Of a DNA stretch of 64,000 nt, positions 24,810-37,120 are shown piece by piece. A program made the translations under genes and the position numbers. The number at the start of each line of letters is the position of its first letter. The first letter of the stretch is position 1. The notes beneath the pieces are model-generated. The model ran no database searches. It had not been told where the DNA came from and saw only the letters and a program-made list of their open reading frames with translations. Origin of the DNA: Sympetrum striolatum (taxonomy: Eukaryota; Arthropoda; Insecta; Odonata; Libellulidae); assembly GCA_947579665.1 (NCBI GenBank), contig OX388344.1, forward strand, positions 9,542,346 through 9,606,345, given 5' to 3'.

Positions 24810-27800
24810 GTGATTTTTCCAAGATATGATCGAAAAAACATCTTAAACGGATAATTTCACAGAAATTACAATTTTTTTCCTCTGTTTTGTCTTAGTTTTC
24901 ATCATATTGCCAAGATATGATCGAAAAAAGCACAAAAAACGGATAATTTCACCAAAATTTAAATTTTTTTCCTCTATTATGGCTTAGTTTTCTTGATTCT
25001 GACTTGATATGAAGGAAAAGAGCTTTTAAAACGGATAATTTCACAGAAATTTCAATTTTTTTCCTCTGTTTTGCCTTAATTTTCGTAATTTTGCCAAGAG
25101 ATGATCGAAAAAAGAACAAAAAACGGATAATAACACCGAAAGGTTATTTATTCCACTGCTTTGCCTTTGTTTTAGCGATTTTTCCAAGATATGAAGGAAA
25201 AGAGCTTTTAAAACGGATAATTTCATAGAAATTTCAATTTTTTTCCTCTGTTTTGAGTTCATTTTGGTGATTTTGCCAAGATATGATCGAAAAAACCACA
25301 AAAAACGGATAATTCCACCAAAATATAAATTTCTTCCTCTATTTTGCCTTAGTTTTCTAGATTCTGACTTGATATGAAGGAAAAGAGCTTTTAAAACGCA
25401 TAATTTCACAGAAATTTCAATTTTTTTCCTCTGTTTTGCCTTAATTTTCGTGATTTTCAAAGATATGATCGAAAAAAGCACAAAAAACGGATAATTTCAC
25501 AGAAATTTCAATTTTTTTCCTCTGTTTTGCCTTAGTTTTCATCATATTGCCAAGATATGATCGAAAAAAGCACAAAAAACGGATAATTTCACCGAAATTT
25601 TAATTTTTTTCCTTTATTTTGGCTTAGTTTTCTTCATTCTGACTTGATATGATCGAAAAAAGCTTCTAAAACGTATAATTTCACCGAAATATTAATTTCA
25701 TTCTACTGTTTTGCCTTAGTTTAAGTGATTTTTCCAAGATATGATCGAAAAAAGCATCTAAAACGGATAATTTCACCGAAATTTCAATTCTTTTCCTTTA
25801 TTTTGGCTTATATTTCTTCATTCTGACTTGATATGATCTAAAAAACCACAAAAAACGGATAATTTCACCGAAATTAATTATTCCAATTAATTTCGGTGAA
25901 ATTCATTCATTCATTCAATTAATTAATTTTATTCCAATGTTTTGCCTTAGTTTTTGTGATCTTTCCAAGATATGATCGTAAAAAGCTTCTAAAACGGATA
26001 ATTTCACAGAAATTTCAATTTTTTTCCTATGTTTTGTATTTGTTTTCATCATTTTTTAAGATATTATCGAAAAAAGCACAAAAAACGGATAATTTCACCA
26101 AAATTTAAATTTTTTTCCTCTATTTTGCCTCAGTTTTCTTGATTCTGACTTGATATGAAGGAAAGAACTTATAAAACGCATAATTTCACAGAAATTTTAA
26201 TTTTTATCCAATGCTTTGCCTTAGTTTTAGTGATCTTTCCAAGATATGATCGAAAAAAGCTTCTAAAACGAATAATTTCACAGAAATTTCAATTCTTTTC
26301 CTCTGTTTTGCATTAGTTTTCATCATTTTGCCAAGATATGATCGAAAAAAGCACAAAAAACGGATAATTTCACCAAAATTTAAATTTTTTTTCTCTATTC
26401 TGCCTTAGTTTTCTTTATTCTGACTTGATATGATCGAAAAAAGCTTCTAAAACGGATAATTTCACCGAAATATTAATTTCATTATTCTGTTTTGCCTTAG
26501 TTTAAGTGATTTTTCAAGGATATGATCGAAAAAACATCTTAAACGGATAATTTCACAGAAATTACAATTTTTTTCCTCTGTTTTGCCTTAGTTTTCATCA
26601 TATTGCCAAGATATGATCGAAAAAAGCACAAAAACGGATAATTTCACCAAAATTTAAATTTTTTTCCTCTATTATGGCTTAGTTTTCTTCATTCTGACAC
26701 TATATGATCGAAAAAAGCTTCTAAAACGGAAAATTTCACAGAAATTTCAATTTTTTTCCTCTGATTTGCCTTAATTTTCGTGATTTTGCCAAGATATGAT
26801 CGAAAAAACCACAAAAATCGGATAATTTCACCAAAATTTTAATTTTATTCGTATGTTTTGCCTTAGTATTAGTGATTTTTGCAAGATATGATCGAAAAAA
26901 ACCTTCTAAAACGGATAATTTTACAGAAATTTCAATTCTTTTCCTCTGTTTTGCATTAGTTTTCATCATTTTGCCAAGATATGATCGAAAAAAGCACAAA
27001 AAACGGATAATTTCACCAAAATTTAAATTTTTTTTCTCTATTCTGCCTTAGTTTTCTTCATTCTGACTTGATATGATCGAAAAAACCTTCTTAAACGGAT
27101 AATTTCACCGAAATATTAATTTCATTCTTCTGTTTTGCCTTAGTTAAAGTGATTTTTCCAAGATATGATCGAAAAAACATCTTAAACGGATAATTTCACA
27201 GAAATTACAATTTTTTTCCTCTGTTTTGCCTTAGTTTTCATCATATTGCCAAGATATGATCGAAAAAAGCACAAAAACGGATAATTTCACCAAAATTTAA
27301 ATTTTTTTCCTCTATTATGGCTTAGTTTTCTTCATTCTGACACTATATGATCGAAAAAAGCTTCAAAAACGGAAAATTTCACAGAAATTTCAATTTTTCT
27401 CCTCTGATTTGCCTTATTTTTCGTGATTTTGCCAAGATATGATCGAAAAAACCACAAAAATCGGATAATTTCACCAAAATTTTAATTTTATTCTTCTGTT
27501 TTGCCTTAGTATTAGTGATTTTTGCAAGATATGATCGAAAAAAACCTTCTAAAACGGATAATTTCACAGAAATTTCAATTTTTTTCCTCTGATTTGCCTT
27601 AATTTTCGTGATTTTGCCAAGATATGATCGAAAAAACCACAAAAATCGGATAATTTCACCAAAATTTTAATTTTTATCCAATGCCTTGCCTTAGTTTTAG
27701 TGATCTTTCCAAGATATGATCGAAAAAAGCTTCTAAAACGAATAATTTCACAGAAATTTCAATTCTTTTCCTCTGTTTTGCATTAGTTTTCATCATTTTG

Positions 27801-29040
27801 CCAAGATATGATCGAAAAAAGCACAAAAAACGGATAATTTCACCAAAATTTAATTTTTTTTTCTCTATTCTGCCTTAGTTTTCTTCATTCTGACTTGATA
27901 TGATCGAAAAAACCTTCTAAAACGGATAATTTCACCGAAATATTAATTTCATTCTTCTGTTTTGCCTTAGTTTAAGTGATTTTTCCAAGATATGATCGAA
28001 AAAACATCTTAAACGGATAATTTCACAGAAATTACAATTTTTTTCCTCTGTTTTGCCTTAGTTTTCATCATATTGCCAAGATATGATCGAAAAAAGCACA
28101 AAAACGGATAATTTCACCAAAATTTAAATTTTTTTTCTCTATTATGGCTTAGTTTTCTTCATTCTGACACTATATGATCGAAAAAAGCTTCAAAAACGGA
28201 AAATTTCACAGAAATTTCAATTTTTTTCCTCTGTTTTGCCTTAATTTTCGTGATTTTGCCAAGATATGATCGAGAAAACCACAAATTTTTGATAATTTCA
28301 CCTAAATTTTAATTTTATTCTTCGGTTTTTCCTTAGTTTTAATGATTTTTCCAAGATATGATCGAAAAAAGCTTCTAAAACGGATAATTTCACAGAAATC
28401 TCAATTTTATTCCTCTGTTTTGCCTTAGTTTTCATCAGTTTGCCAGGATATGATCGAAAAAAGCACAAAAAACGGATAATTTCACCAAAATTTAAATTTT
28501 TTTCCTCTATTTTGCCTTAGCTTTCTTGATTCTGACTTGATTTTAAGGAAAACAGCTTCTAAAACGGATAATTTCACAGAAATTTCAATTTTTTCCTCTG
28601 TTTTGCCTTAATTTTCTTGATTTTGCCAAGATATGATCGAATAAAGCACAAAAAACGGATAATTTTATTGAAATTTTAATTTTATTCCTCTGATTTGCCT
28701 TAGTTTTAGTGATTTTTCCAACATATGATCAAAAAAAGCTTCTAAAACGGATAATTTCACAGAAATTTCAATTGTTTTCCTCTGTTTTGCCTTAGTTTTC
28801 ATAATTATGCCAAGATATGATCGAAAAAAGCACAAAAAACGGATAATTTCACCAAAATTTAAATTTTTTTCCTCTATTTTGCCTTAGTTTTCTTCATTCT
28901 GACTTGATATGATCGAAAAAAGCTTCAAAAACGGATAATTTCACAGAAATTTCAATTTTTTTCCTCTGTTTTTCTTATTTTTCGTGATTTTGCCAAGATA
29001 TGATCGAAAAAACCACAAAAAACGGATAATTACACCGAAA
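24810..29040. repeat. Satellite array, subfamily A, continuation
   Basis: The same roughly 92-bp array resumes immediately after the piggyBac target duplication, mid-monomer and in phase. It holds the fifteenth hairpin module (loop 25880). From about 26700 the monomers become more mixed, with variants such as CACTATATGATCG and AACCACAAAAATCGG. The sequence then drifts towards subfamily B near 29040. Confidence 0.95.
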
Positions 29041-31412
29041 TTTTAATTTTATTCCTCTGCTTTGCAATAATTCTCGTCATTTAATTGAGATATGTTTTAA
29101 AAAAGCACGAAAAGGGATAATTGTAGCGAATTTTCAATTTTTCTCCTCTATTTTAGCGAATTTTCAATTTCTTTCCTCTATTTTCTCCCTTTTTTAAATT
29201 TTTCTTTATTTTATTGAGATGTATACGAGAAAAGCACCGAAAATGGATAATTGTAGCGAAATTTCCATTTTTTTTCCTCTTTTTTGTCCTTATTGTTGCT
29301 CATTAATCAAGAAATGATCGAAAAAAGCAAGGGAAACGGATAATTTTAGCGAAATTAAAATTTTCTCCACTATTTTGCCTTAATATGCGTAAATTTGTAG
29401 TGATATAACCGATAATAGCAACGAAAACGCATAATTTAAGCAAAATTTGAAATTTTCTCGTCTATTTTGCATTAATTCTCGTCATTTAATTGAGATATGT
29501 TTTAAAAAAGCACGAAAAGGGATAATTGTAGCGAATTTTCAATTTTTCTCCTCTATTTTAGCGAATTTTCAATTTCATTCCTCTATTTTCTCCTTATATT
29601 TCGTAATTTTACGAGATGAGATCAAAAAAGCAACAAAAACGGATAATTTTAGAGAAATTTCAATTTTTACTTCTAATTTGTATTTATTTTTCGTAATTTA
29701 ATCGAGATATGATCGAAGAAAGGACCAAAAACGGATAGTTTTAGCGAAATTTAATTTTGTTTCCTCTATTATGCCTTTATTTAGTCATTTTATTGAGATA
29801 TGTAAGAATAAAATAACGAATACGGATAATATTAGGAAAATTTCTTTTTTTCCCTCTATTTTGTTTTGATATTTCGTAATCTTTACGAGATATGAGCTAA
29901 AAAGCATCGAAAACGGATAATTTTAGAGAAATTTCAATTTTTTTCTTCTATTCTTTCTTTATTTTTCGTCATTTAAGCGAGATATGTTCCAAAAAATTAA
30001 TAAAAACGGATAATTGTAGGGAAAATTAAATTTTTTCCCCTTTTTTGTCGTTATTTTTGCTCATTTATCAAGATATTATCGAAAAAAGCAAGGAAAACGG
30101 ATAATTTTAGCGAAATTACTAATTTTCTCCTCTATTTTGCCTTAATATTCGTCAATTTAAAGAGATATAATCGAAAATAGCAACGAAAACGGATAATCTC
30201 AGCAAAATTTGAATTTTTTTCCACTATTTTGCATAATTTTCGTCATTTAATTGAGATATGATCGAAAAAAGCAAATAAAACAGATAATTTTAGTGAAATT
30301 CAATTTATTTCCTCTATTTTGCCTTAATTTAGTCATTTTATCGAGATATGTAAGAATAGAGCAACGAAGACGGATAATATTTGCAAAATTTCAATTTTTT
30401 TCCTGTTTTTCGTTTTTATTTTCGCTCGTTTTATTGAGATATGATCAAAATCAGTAACGAAAACGGATAATTATAGCGAAATTTAAATTTTTGTCCTCTA
30501 TTTTGCCTAAATTTTCGTCATTTTATCGAGATATGAGGGAAAAAAGCAACGAAAATGGATAATTTTAGCAATATTTCAATTTTTTTACTCAAATTTGTCC
30601 TTAGCTTTCGTCATTTAATCGTTATATGATCGAAATTCAATTAGAAAACGGATATTTTAAGCGAATTTTTTTTTGCTTTATTTTGTCTTTTTTTTAATAA
30701 TTCTTTGGGGATAGGATCAAAAAAAGGAACGATAACAGATAATTTTAGAGAAATATTAATTTTTTTCCTCCATGTTGTGTTACTTTTCGTAATTTAATTA
30801 AAAATGTTCCAAAAAAGCATCGAAAACAAATAATAGCAGCGAAAGTTCAATTTTTGACCCCTATTTTGTTTTTATTTTTCTCAGTTATCGAGATATGATC
30901 GAAAATAGCAAGGAAAGCGGAGAATTTTAGTGAAATTACAAATTTTCTCCTCTAATTTGCCTTTTGTTTCGTCAATTTATAAAGATATTATTTAAAATGA
31001 AAAGAAAAATGATAATTTTAGCAAAATTGAATTTTTCTACTCTAATTTGTATTAATTTTCGTCATTAAATTGAGATATGTAAGAAAAAAACAACGAAAAC
31101 GGATTTTTTTAACAAAAGTTCAATTCTTTTCCTCTATTTCGTTTTTATATTTTGTGTATTTATCGAGATATGATTGAAAAAAGCAACGATAACGGACAAT
31201 TATAGTGAAATTTCAATTTTTCAACTCTATTTTGCCTTAATTTTCGTCATTTTAACGAGATATGATCGAAAAAAGCAACGAAAACGGATAATTTCAGCGA
31301 AATTAAATATTTTCCTCTAATTTGTCTCTATTTTTCGTCATTTAATCGTGATATGATTGAAAATCGAACCGAAAACGGATACTTTTAGTTTTAATTTTTT
31401 TTCCTCTATTTT
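29041..31412. repeat. Satellite array, subfamily B (first block)
   Basis: Diverged 91-93-bp monomers. Typical pieces are GAGATATGATCGAAAAAAGC, AACGAAAACGGATAATTTTA, GCGAAATTTCAATTTTTTTC, CTCTATTTTG and TCTTTATTTTTCGTCATTTT. Relative to subfamily A, TTTCACC is replaced by TTTTAGC, and ATTCTGACTTGATATG by CGTCATTTTATCGAGATATG. A local repeat of about 100 bp with TTTTAAAAAAGCACGAAAAG occurs near 29090 and 29500. Neighbouring monomers differ far more than in subfamily A, suggesting an older and less homogenised part of the array. Confidence 0.93.
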
Positions 31413-31416
31413 GTAC

Positions 31417-31443
31417 AGCTAACAGCAAAAAAAAGTTACCACC
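31417..31443 (+). repeat. Left terminal inverted repeat of the 5.7-kb element
   Basis: Begins AGCTAACAGC, then an A-run, then GTTACCACC. It pairs with 37090-37116. The adjacent GTAC (31413-31416) is palindromic, so it could be either target duplication or part of the terminus. The satellite sequence reads through best if GTAC is counted once. Confidence 0.8.
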
Positions 31444-34400
31444 CCTGACCCACCAAGAAATTCTAAGTCCAAAATTCGGGCCGGCGAGCCTTTCTCTCGA
31501 AAAGGGAGGGAGAGAAAAGAAAGATGGAGAACATGGTACGTTACGCTAGCTCGGCTCTCGCGTTTGGATGGAGAATTTTCGTTATTTATATAATGATCAT
31601 TTACTACTATCCATTATCTGCCGCAACATTTGATGTGTTAACGCGTACTATTTAATTTGACGACGATCAACTGGAAGATAACTAAAGAAATGAATCGAAT
31701 TGAATGCAGCATTCAAAGTCACTCTCACTTTAATTTTCGATAACAGATTATTAAATAATTTCCAAAACAATACAAATGAATTTAACTGAATACAACATTC
31801 GGTATCAAATTAACTCACATTTCGTTTTTCGAAAATCGATCGTATAAATCACTTCCAACGATTGATTATGCTCATCAATGTGAACGAAACCAGCAACTTT
31901 TCTCTTCTTCCTAATTTCAAATAGGCCAAAAAGCAGGATCTCGGATTCAAAAATGGCATTTGTCGTCAGGGGGACCGGCTGTTTATACTCACAAAACTTT
32001 TCGTGTATTCCGTAAAATATCTCAAAAATTCAATTCGGAAACAACAATAAACGACCAAAATAAGGTTTTCTATTCATTTACTCTGCTATTGGTTCTTGTC
32101 TCAATCTCGTATGACTATTATTTTTAATTTAATTTTGCAAAAGAAATGAAGCATGCAGAGACAAAAATGAACTTTACGTGCATTTCTCACGGAAATGCTT
32201 TGACTCGTCTGGGATCGAAGCAAGGACGAAGTGTCACCATTTTTTACAATATAAACATTTTCGTATATATATATATATATTTGAATGCAATGTTCTGTAA
32301 AAAATTCAAGTCAATCGACCGAGTGGTTTTCGAGTTTTGCGGGCACAAACATACGCAGGCTGAATTTTAATATATAAGATATGTGCATGATTAGGTAGAT
32401 CACTGTAATTTGATTGCTTTTAGACACCTTTCGTTTAACTTTCCCAATTGAAAATCTTTCTATTATCAAGAGAAATAAGTAAGGAATAAACACAAGGAAA
32501 TAAAAGTGCCAAAACTTCCACACAGAAAGTCGTATAACTTTGACAAAATTATTTATTTCTTTGTGTTTAGTTACCTATGGAGTTCCTCAAAGTTAAAGCT
32601 CATTCGATTGATTTAAATAACGAATATTCTTTTCTAGATTACCATTTCCCCTTACTCTCGTGACTACTATAGATTGTATAATCCATTGATTTGTAAAATT
32701 AAATTATCCTGATAACAACACTGTAGAAAAATTCACACAATTAGCTTCGACGCTTACTATCACTATCTTCAACATTTACATAAATACGCGATCCTCCATA
32801 TGGCATGTGCCTGGAGAAAAGAAGGGAACAAAAATGTTACCTGCCCTTGAAAGGGTAGAATACCGGGAAAACTGTTAAACAGGACAAAACGAAATAGGTG
32901 GGGGAGAAGGGCAAGATAATCCTTTTGTTGCCAAACGGGAATGGAAAGGAAAAACTTCCTCGTTGGGAGAAGAGTATTTGGGTTGCAATTTGCTTGATTC
33001 ATTTTGATGTTATCTAAAATAATGTGTTCGCTAGCCTTCTCTGATATATGTTTAAATTTTAGCTCGCAATTAGAAGAATGACTCGAAGAAATAAATCTCT
33101 CATAAAGTGGGACTGCAGAGCAACAGATTAGAAATATTGTATGTTCTTCGGCCTAAAACTTACGAGATCTCACTGTTTATCTGATGTGGATTAAATGAAA
33201 ATAATAATAAATAGCTTGATGAAACCACTGTCCTAAAAATTGGATCCATGGATTCCTTATCGTTTCAAAGTAATGGCTTCCAGTAAATACTGTAGTAAAT
33301 GGCCAGCGGTAGACGTCCTTTTGGTAAAATTCTCGAAATTTTATTTCTCAAAAGTTACTCCTCTCGTATTTTTAGCTATTTATTGATCAACGAATCACCT
33401 CCGAAGAGTATTACAATTTGTTTATTTCAAAGTTCTCAGTATTTTAAGAAAACCATCTTTTAATTATCAGTTATTGAAAATGATAAGACCGCTATCCGTA
33501 GATCTGTTACTTTTGCATGACAATGGGTTAATCGAGGTCTAACCAAACCTAAGACTTGGCTAGAGGTATGAGTTTTTTGTACTCGACACAGAATGGGCAA
33601 GTTATTACGTGTGTGTTACAGTAATGACGATTATAATTGAGTTTAAATACGTATTTAAATGACATCCTTATTTTTTATTTTATAAACCAGGTGAGATATA
33701 GTAGCAAATTTTATAAGTGAATCAAGATGAGTTTAACGTTTTGGCTATCATCAACACTGAGAGAAAAAATATATTCACTTGCTTTTGGTGTTTTTTATAT
33801 TAATTTTAAAGGTTCTTAAAATCTACGAAACTAATAACTGTGTCTATCTTTTAATGGAATAAAAGAATTGAAAACCCTATACATCCAATGATAGTAATAA
33901 AAAAGAACCAAAGGAACGCTAGTTTACGCAAATAGCTATCTCTTAAATTTTCCCGTTTTGTTGTTGATTGATTTGTAAGGATGTCCCAAAGGTTTATGAA
34001 AACATTGGTTAGAAGAAATAGCGAAAAAGGCCTGAAAAGTTGAATGTAAATATTGAGAACGTAATATTGGAATTGGCATTTTACGAAGCTTAAGTTTCTA
34101 CGGGAGTGATCTTTCTATGGTTAATATATGTTTAATTCTACTGCTGAAAGCAGAGACGGTCCGAGACATGGGCAGTCTGGGAGACCGTTCCCAGTGTTTG
34201 TGTGCTCTTCTCAGATCCCTTGAAGATTCTCAATGATAAAATTATACGCGTAGCTTACGGAATTTTAACGATTACACCCGGTCACAATATTTAGTTAAAC
34301 TTTCTTTTATCCATTAAGTGGAACTAGTTCTAAACGTCTGCCTGCCCAGAATATCAATAATCTTCAGATTACCCCTTCCCGATGATTGTAATCAATTTCC

Positions 34401-37089
34401 TTCGCAATGGATGCAGCTTTCTTTGGTTCTAGTTCTCTGAATAATTTCCTTATAGTCAAATTGATTGAAGAAGCCGTTACTTTGTGAAACAGCGTTATAT
34501 AAGAAATTTTGAATCTTTGTCCTTAGTAATTTCCGCCATTTCTTATAGTCGTTGAGCAATGACTATATTTTTACGGAAATTACATTTAGTAAAACTACTA
34601 AATCAGGCGTAATCAATTTGAGTTGCCCTTACATCGGTAACAGCCGTTTAATAATTAGAATTTAGGCTTCGTATTTTACCTTTCCTTTTTTTAATGAGAG
34701 GCCAGTTAAGTCCATCAGCCATTATCAGATACAGCACTAGAAATACTGACATCTCATACTTATTACCCATAATTACTCTTAAATAAGATGGGTAAAGCTC
34801 CCCTTCTGGGGAAATATTTCTTATTGTCAGGAGAATCTATTACTGCTGAATATTAATGCTGGTTTCATGGGCCTCGCCTATTCTTCCTTAAAACCTTTTG
34901 GTTTAAAGATAAGGAAGACATTTACGATATCTTGAAGGTGCAGAAATTTAAATGTGTGAATTCCTCGGCATTTATGATTAACTGGCGGAAGCTCTAATTA
35001 TATGCATGAATGTATGCAAATTGTATGCATATTTTTATATGCCTACGTGATTATATCCTACTAATTTTCGAAGCAAAATAAATTTACAGTGATAATAAAT
35101 AATTTCGACTATGATAGGTCTATTGTTAATGGTTTATGAATTTTGGATGTAAATGAACGATTTAGAAGTAAGTTCACATAACACCAAATGCAGTAGGTAA
35201 GGAAAATGAAACTTGAACACTGCCACAAAAATCGGAACTTTTTCGAATGGTTGATCTCATTTACATTCTCTCTGGCTGAACCATTGAAAAAGTATTTTTC
35301 CGGTCACCTTCTAACCTGCATTATTTTCTCTTAAAATGGCTTATATAGTTTTCTCAATCATGTAATTGAACCATTTTCTCAATCTTATAAACAGCCTACA
35401 TCCCAGGATCTGTGCACATCACTTCTGAGCCTGTTTACCAAATTATCTTTACATTTTTAGATGTATTGCCTTAGTGTTGAAGAGAATCAGCATTCTCTTC
35501 TTAGTAAGCATAAAATTTTCCATATCCCCATTGTTTATTTTCCTATCATCGTCTCCATGCTTTATGTAAAAAATTTATAAGTAATTAACTGTAACACCAT
35601 TCATATTCCTTCATTGACGAACTTTTCATTATATTTCCGTCCACATCTAAGAAGGCATTTTCAAGCAATTTTCTATCTCACACGAATACCCTAAAAGATG
35701 CGTCGAATTTTAGTCGGACTGAAAACGTATCCTGTCACCACTGCATGGAAGACCCTTTTTCTTTCCTCTCTCACCCCCACGGAGAAGCCACCTTTGTTTC
35801 GTCGAGAAGGCCGGTATGAATGGCACTCATATACCGTTATGTAGACGAAAACAAGGAGAGCAGAAATAGCACCAAAGGGGACTGACCGCTGAAATCCGTA
35901 GTAGCAGATTTAAATTTATTATTCATGCATGAGTGCATTACGTGTATATTTTAAAAATGGAGTTGTTATGTCTAAAATTGTTGGCTCATACCTTTTTCCA
36001 ATGTTGAAATTATTAATCGTTTTAGCATTCAAACATTTATTACGGAGAAGGTGTAAATGAAAGGAATTAAATAATTAGAAGTATATTATTCAATTCTTTT
36101 GGTGCTTGACTCGACTCTGCGCGACTAGTCCTTCTGATTTAATTATTCAAAAGAAATGTTCGCACATACAATATAAAGCGGTTTGTTAAAAGACTACAGG
36201 TTCGATAGTAGTAAGTCCTAAACGACCGGAGCCCTCGGCTGAGTATCCTTCAAGAATATAACTCTGTATAGACAATAATTATGAGATATATTCCTTAGCT
36301 GTGATTTACATGACGAAATACGACACTACATGACCCTATTCTCAACGATAATGATTTTTGCAGCCCGATGGCGAAAAGATTATTGCGAGATTATAGCGAG
36401 GACAGATGGCCTATACAGGTATCATCTCACATATAGTATAAAGTGTGCTACTATTTAAATTATTTAAATCAAAATTCCCTGCAAATATAAATGGCGCCCA
36501 AACAACGTGGCGACTTTCACAAATTCGTTTTCAATGAAAAATAGCAACTTATTTCCTATTTGAATTCCACTATCACATATCATTATTTTTAATAGCAGGT
36601 ATTGTTTCATTATTACCCCATTTTTATTCTTATTACATTTTTTTAATTTCCCCTTCTTCCGTTGACCTAATTTACAGTAGTTCATATTCTCTTAATTATC
36701 GTATCATAATCTTTACGAAAACGATCATCCTGCGGGCATGTGGAGCATTAACTGAAATAACCAATTTCATTCTAAATCTGCATTGATGGAATATTTTATG
36801 TTAGGAGGAGATATGAGCAGCCAAATTAATTCATGTCCAATATTTTATGAAGAAGAGCGAATTACGCTTGAGATTCGAGCCGATTTAACGAAATACGAAT
36901 TTAATACTTTCATAATACAATACTGCTTCTACCGCAGCAAAAGCAATGACTTTCAGCAATTATTTATAAAATATATATCATCACAAAAGCCTTCAAAACG
37001 TGCCAGGCATAAAGAGGAAGACGAAAAGCGCGCTCAAAACAGAGAATCTGAAAGACTCGCCCTTCTCGAGTTATGCTGGTTGCATCGAA

Positions 37090-37116
37090 GGTGGTAACTT
37101 TTTTAAGCTGCTAGCT
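37090..37116 (-). repeat. Right terminal inverted repeat of the 5.7-kb element
   Basis: Reads GGTGGTAACTTTTTTAAGC and TGCTAGCT on the plus strand, the reverse complement of the left end apart from three substitutions. The palindromic hexamer GCTAGC lies near the tip. Satellite subfamily B resumes at 37121 after GTAC. Confidence 0.8.
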
Positions 37117-37120
37117 GTAC

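Larger units (their letters stand above)
31417..37116. mobile_element. 5.7-kb insertion with TIRs and GTAC duplication, family unknown
   Basis: Satellite monomers are interrupted in phase by 5,700 bp of unrelated sequence flanked by GTAC on both sides (31413-31416 and 37117-37120). The ends form an inverted repeat of about 27 bp: AGCTAACAGC and AAAAAAGTTACCACC on the left match the reverse complement of the right end with three differences. This is the structure of a DNA transposon with a 4-bp target duplication. The interior is moderately AT-rich, without tandem repeats apart from a short (TA)n near 32266. I found no transposase, polymerase or integrase motif on either strand; reading frames are short (largest about 104 codons at 36783-37097) and unlike any family I know. 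It could be non-autonomous, an autonomous element with introns or decay, or captured host DNA. Sola, Ginger and CMC elements make 4-bp duplications, but nothing here decides between them. Confidence 0.72.

Noticed and set aside
1560..29040. CRISPR-like array
   Set aside because: Regular repeats, but there are no unique spacers; the whole monomer is repeated and the genome is clearly eukaryotic.
36783..37097. 104-codon plus-strand frame at the right end of the 5.7-kb element
   Set aside because: It has an acceptable start and charged composition but no recognisable domain, and it runs almost into the terminal repeat. I kept it as an observation only within the element entry.
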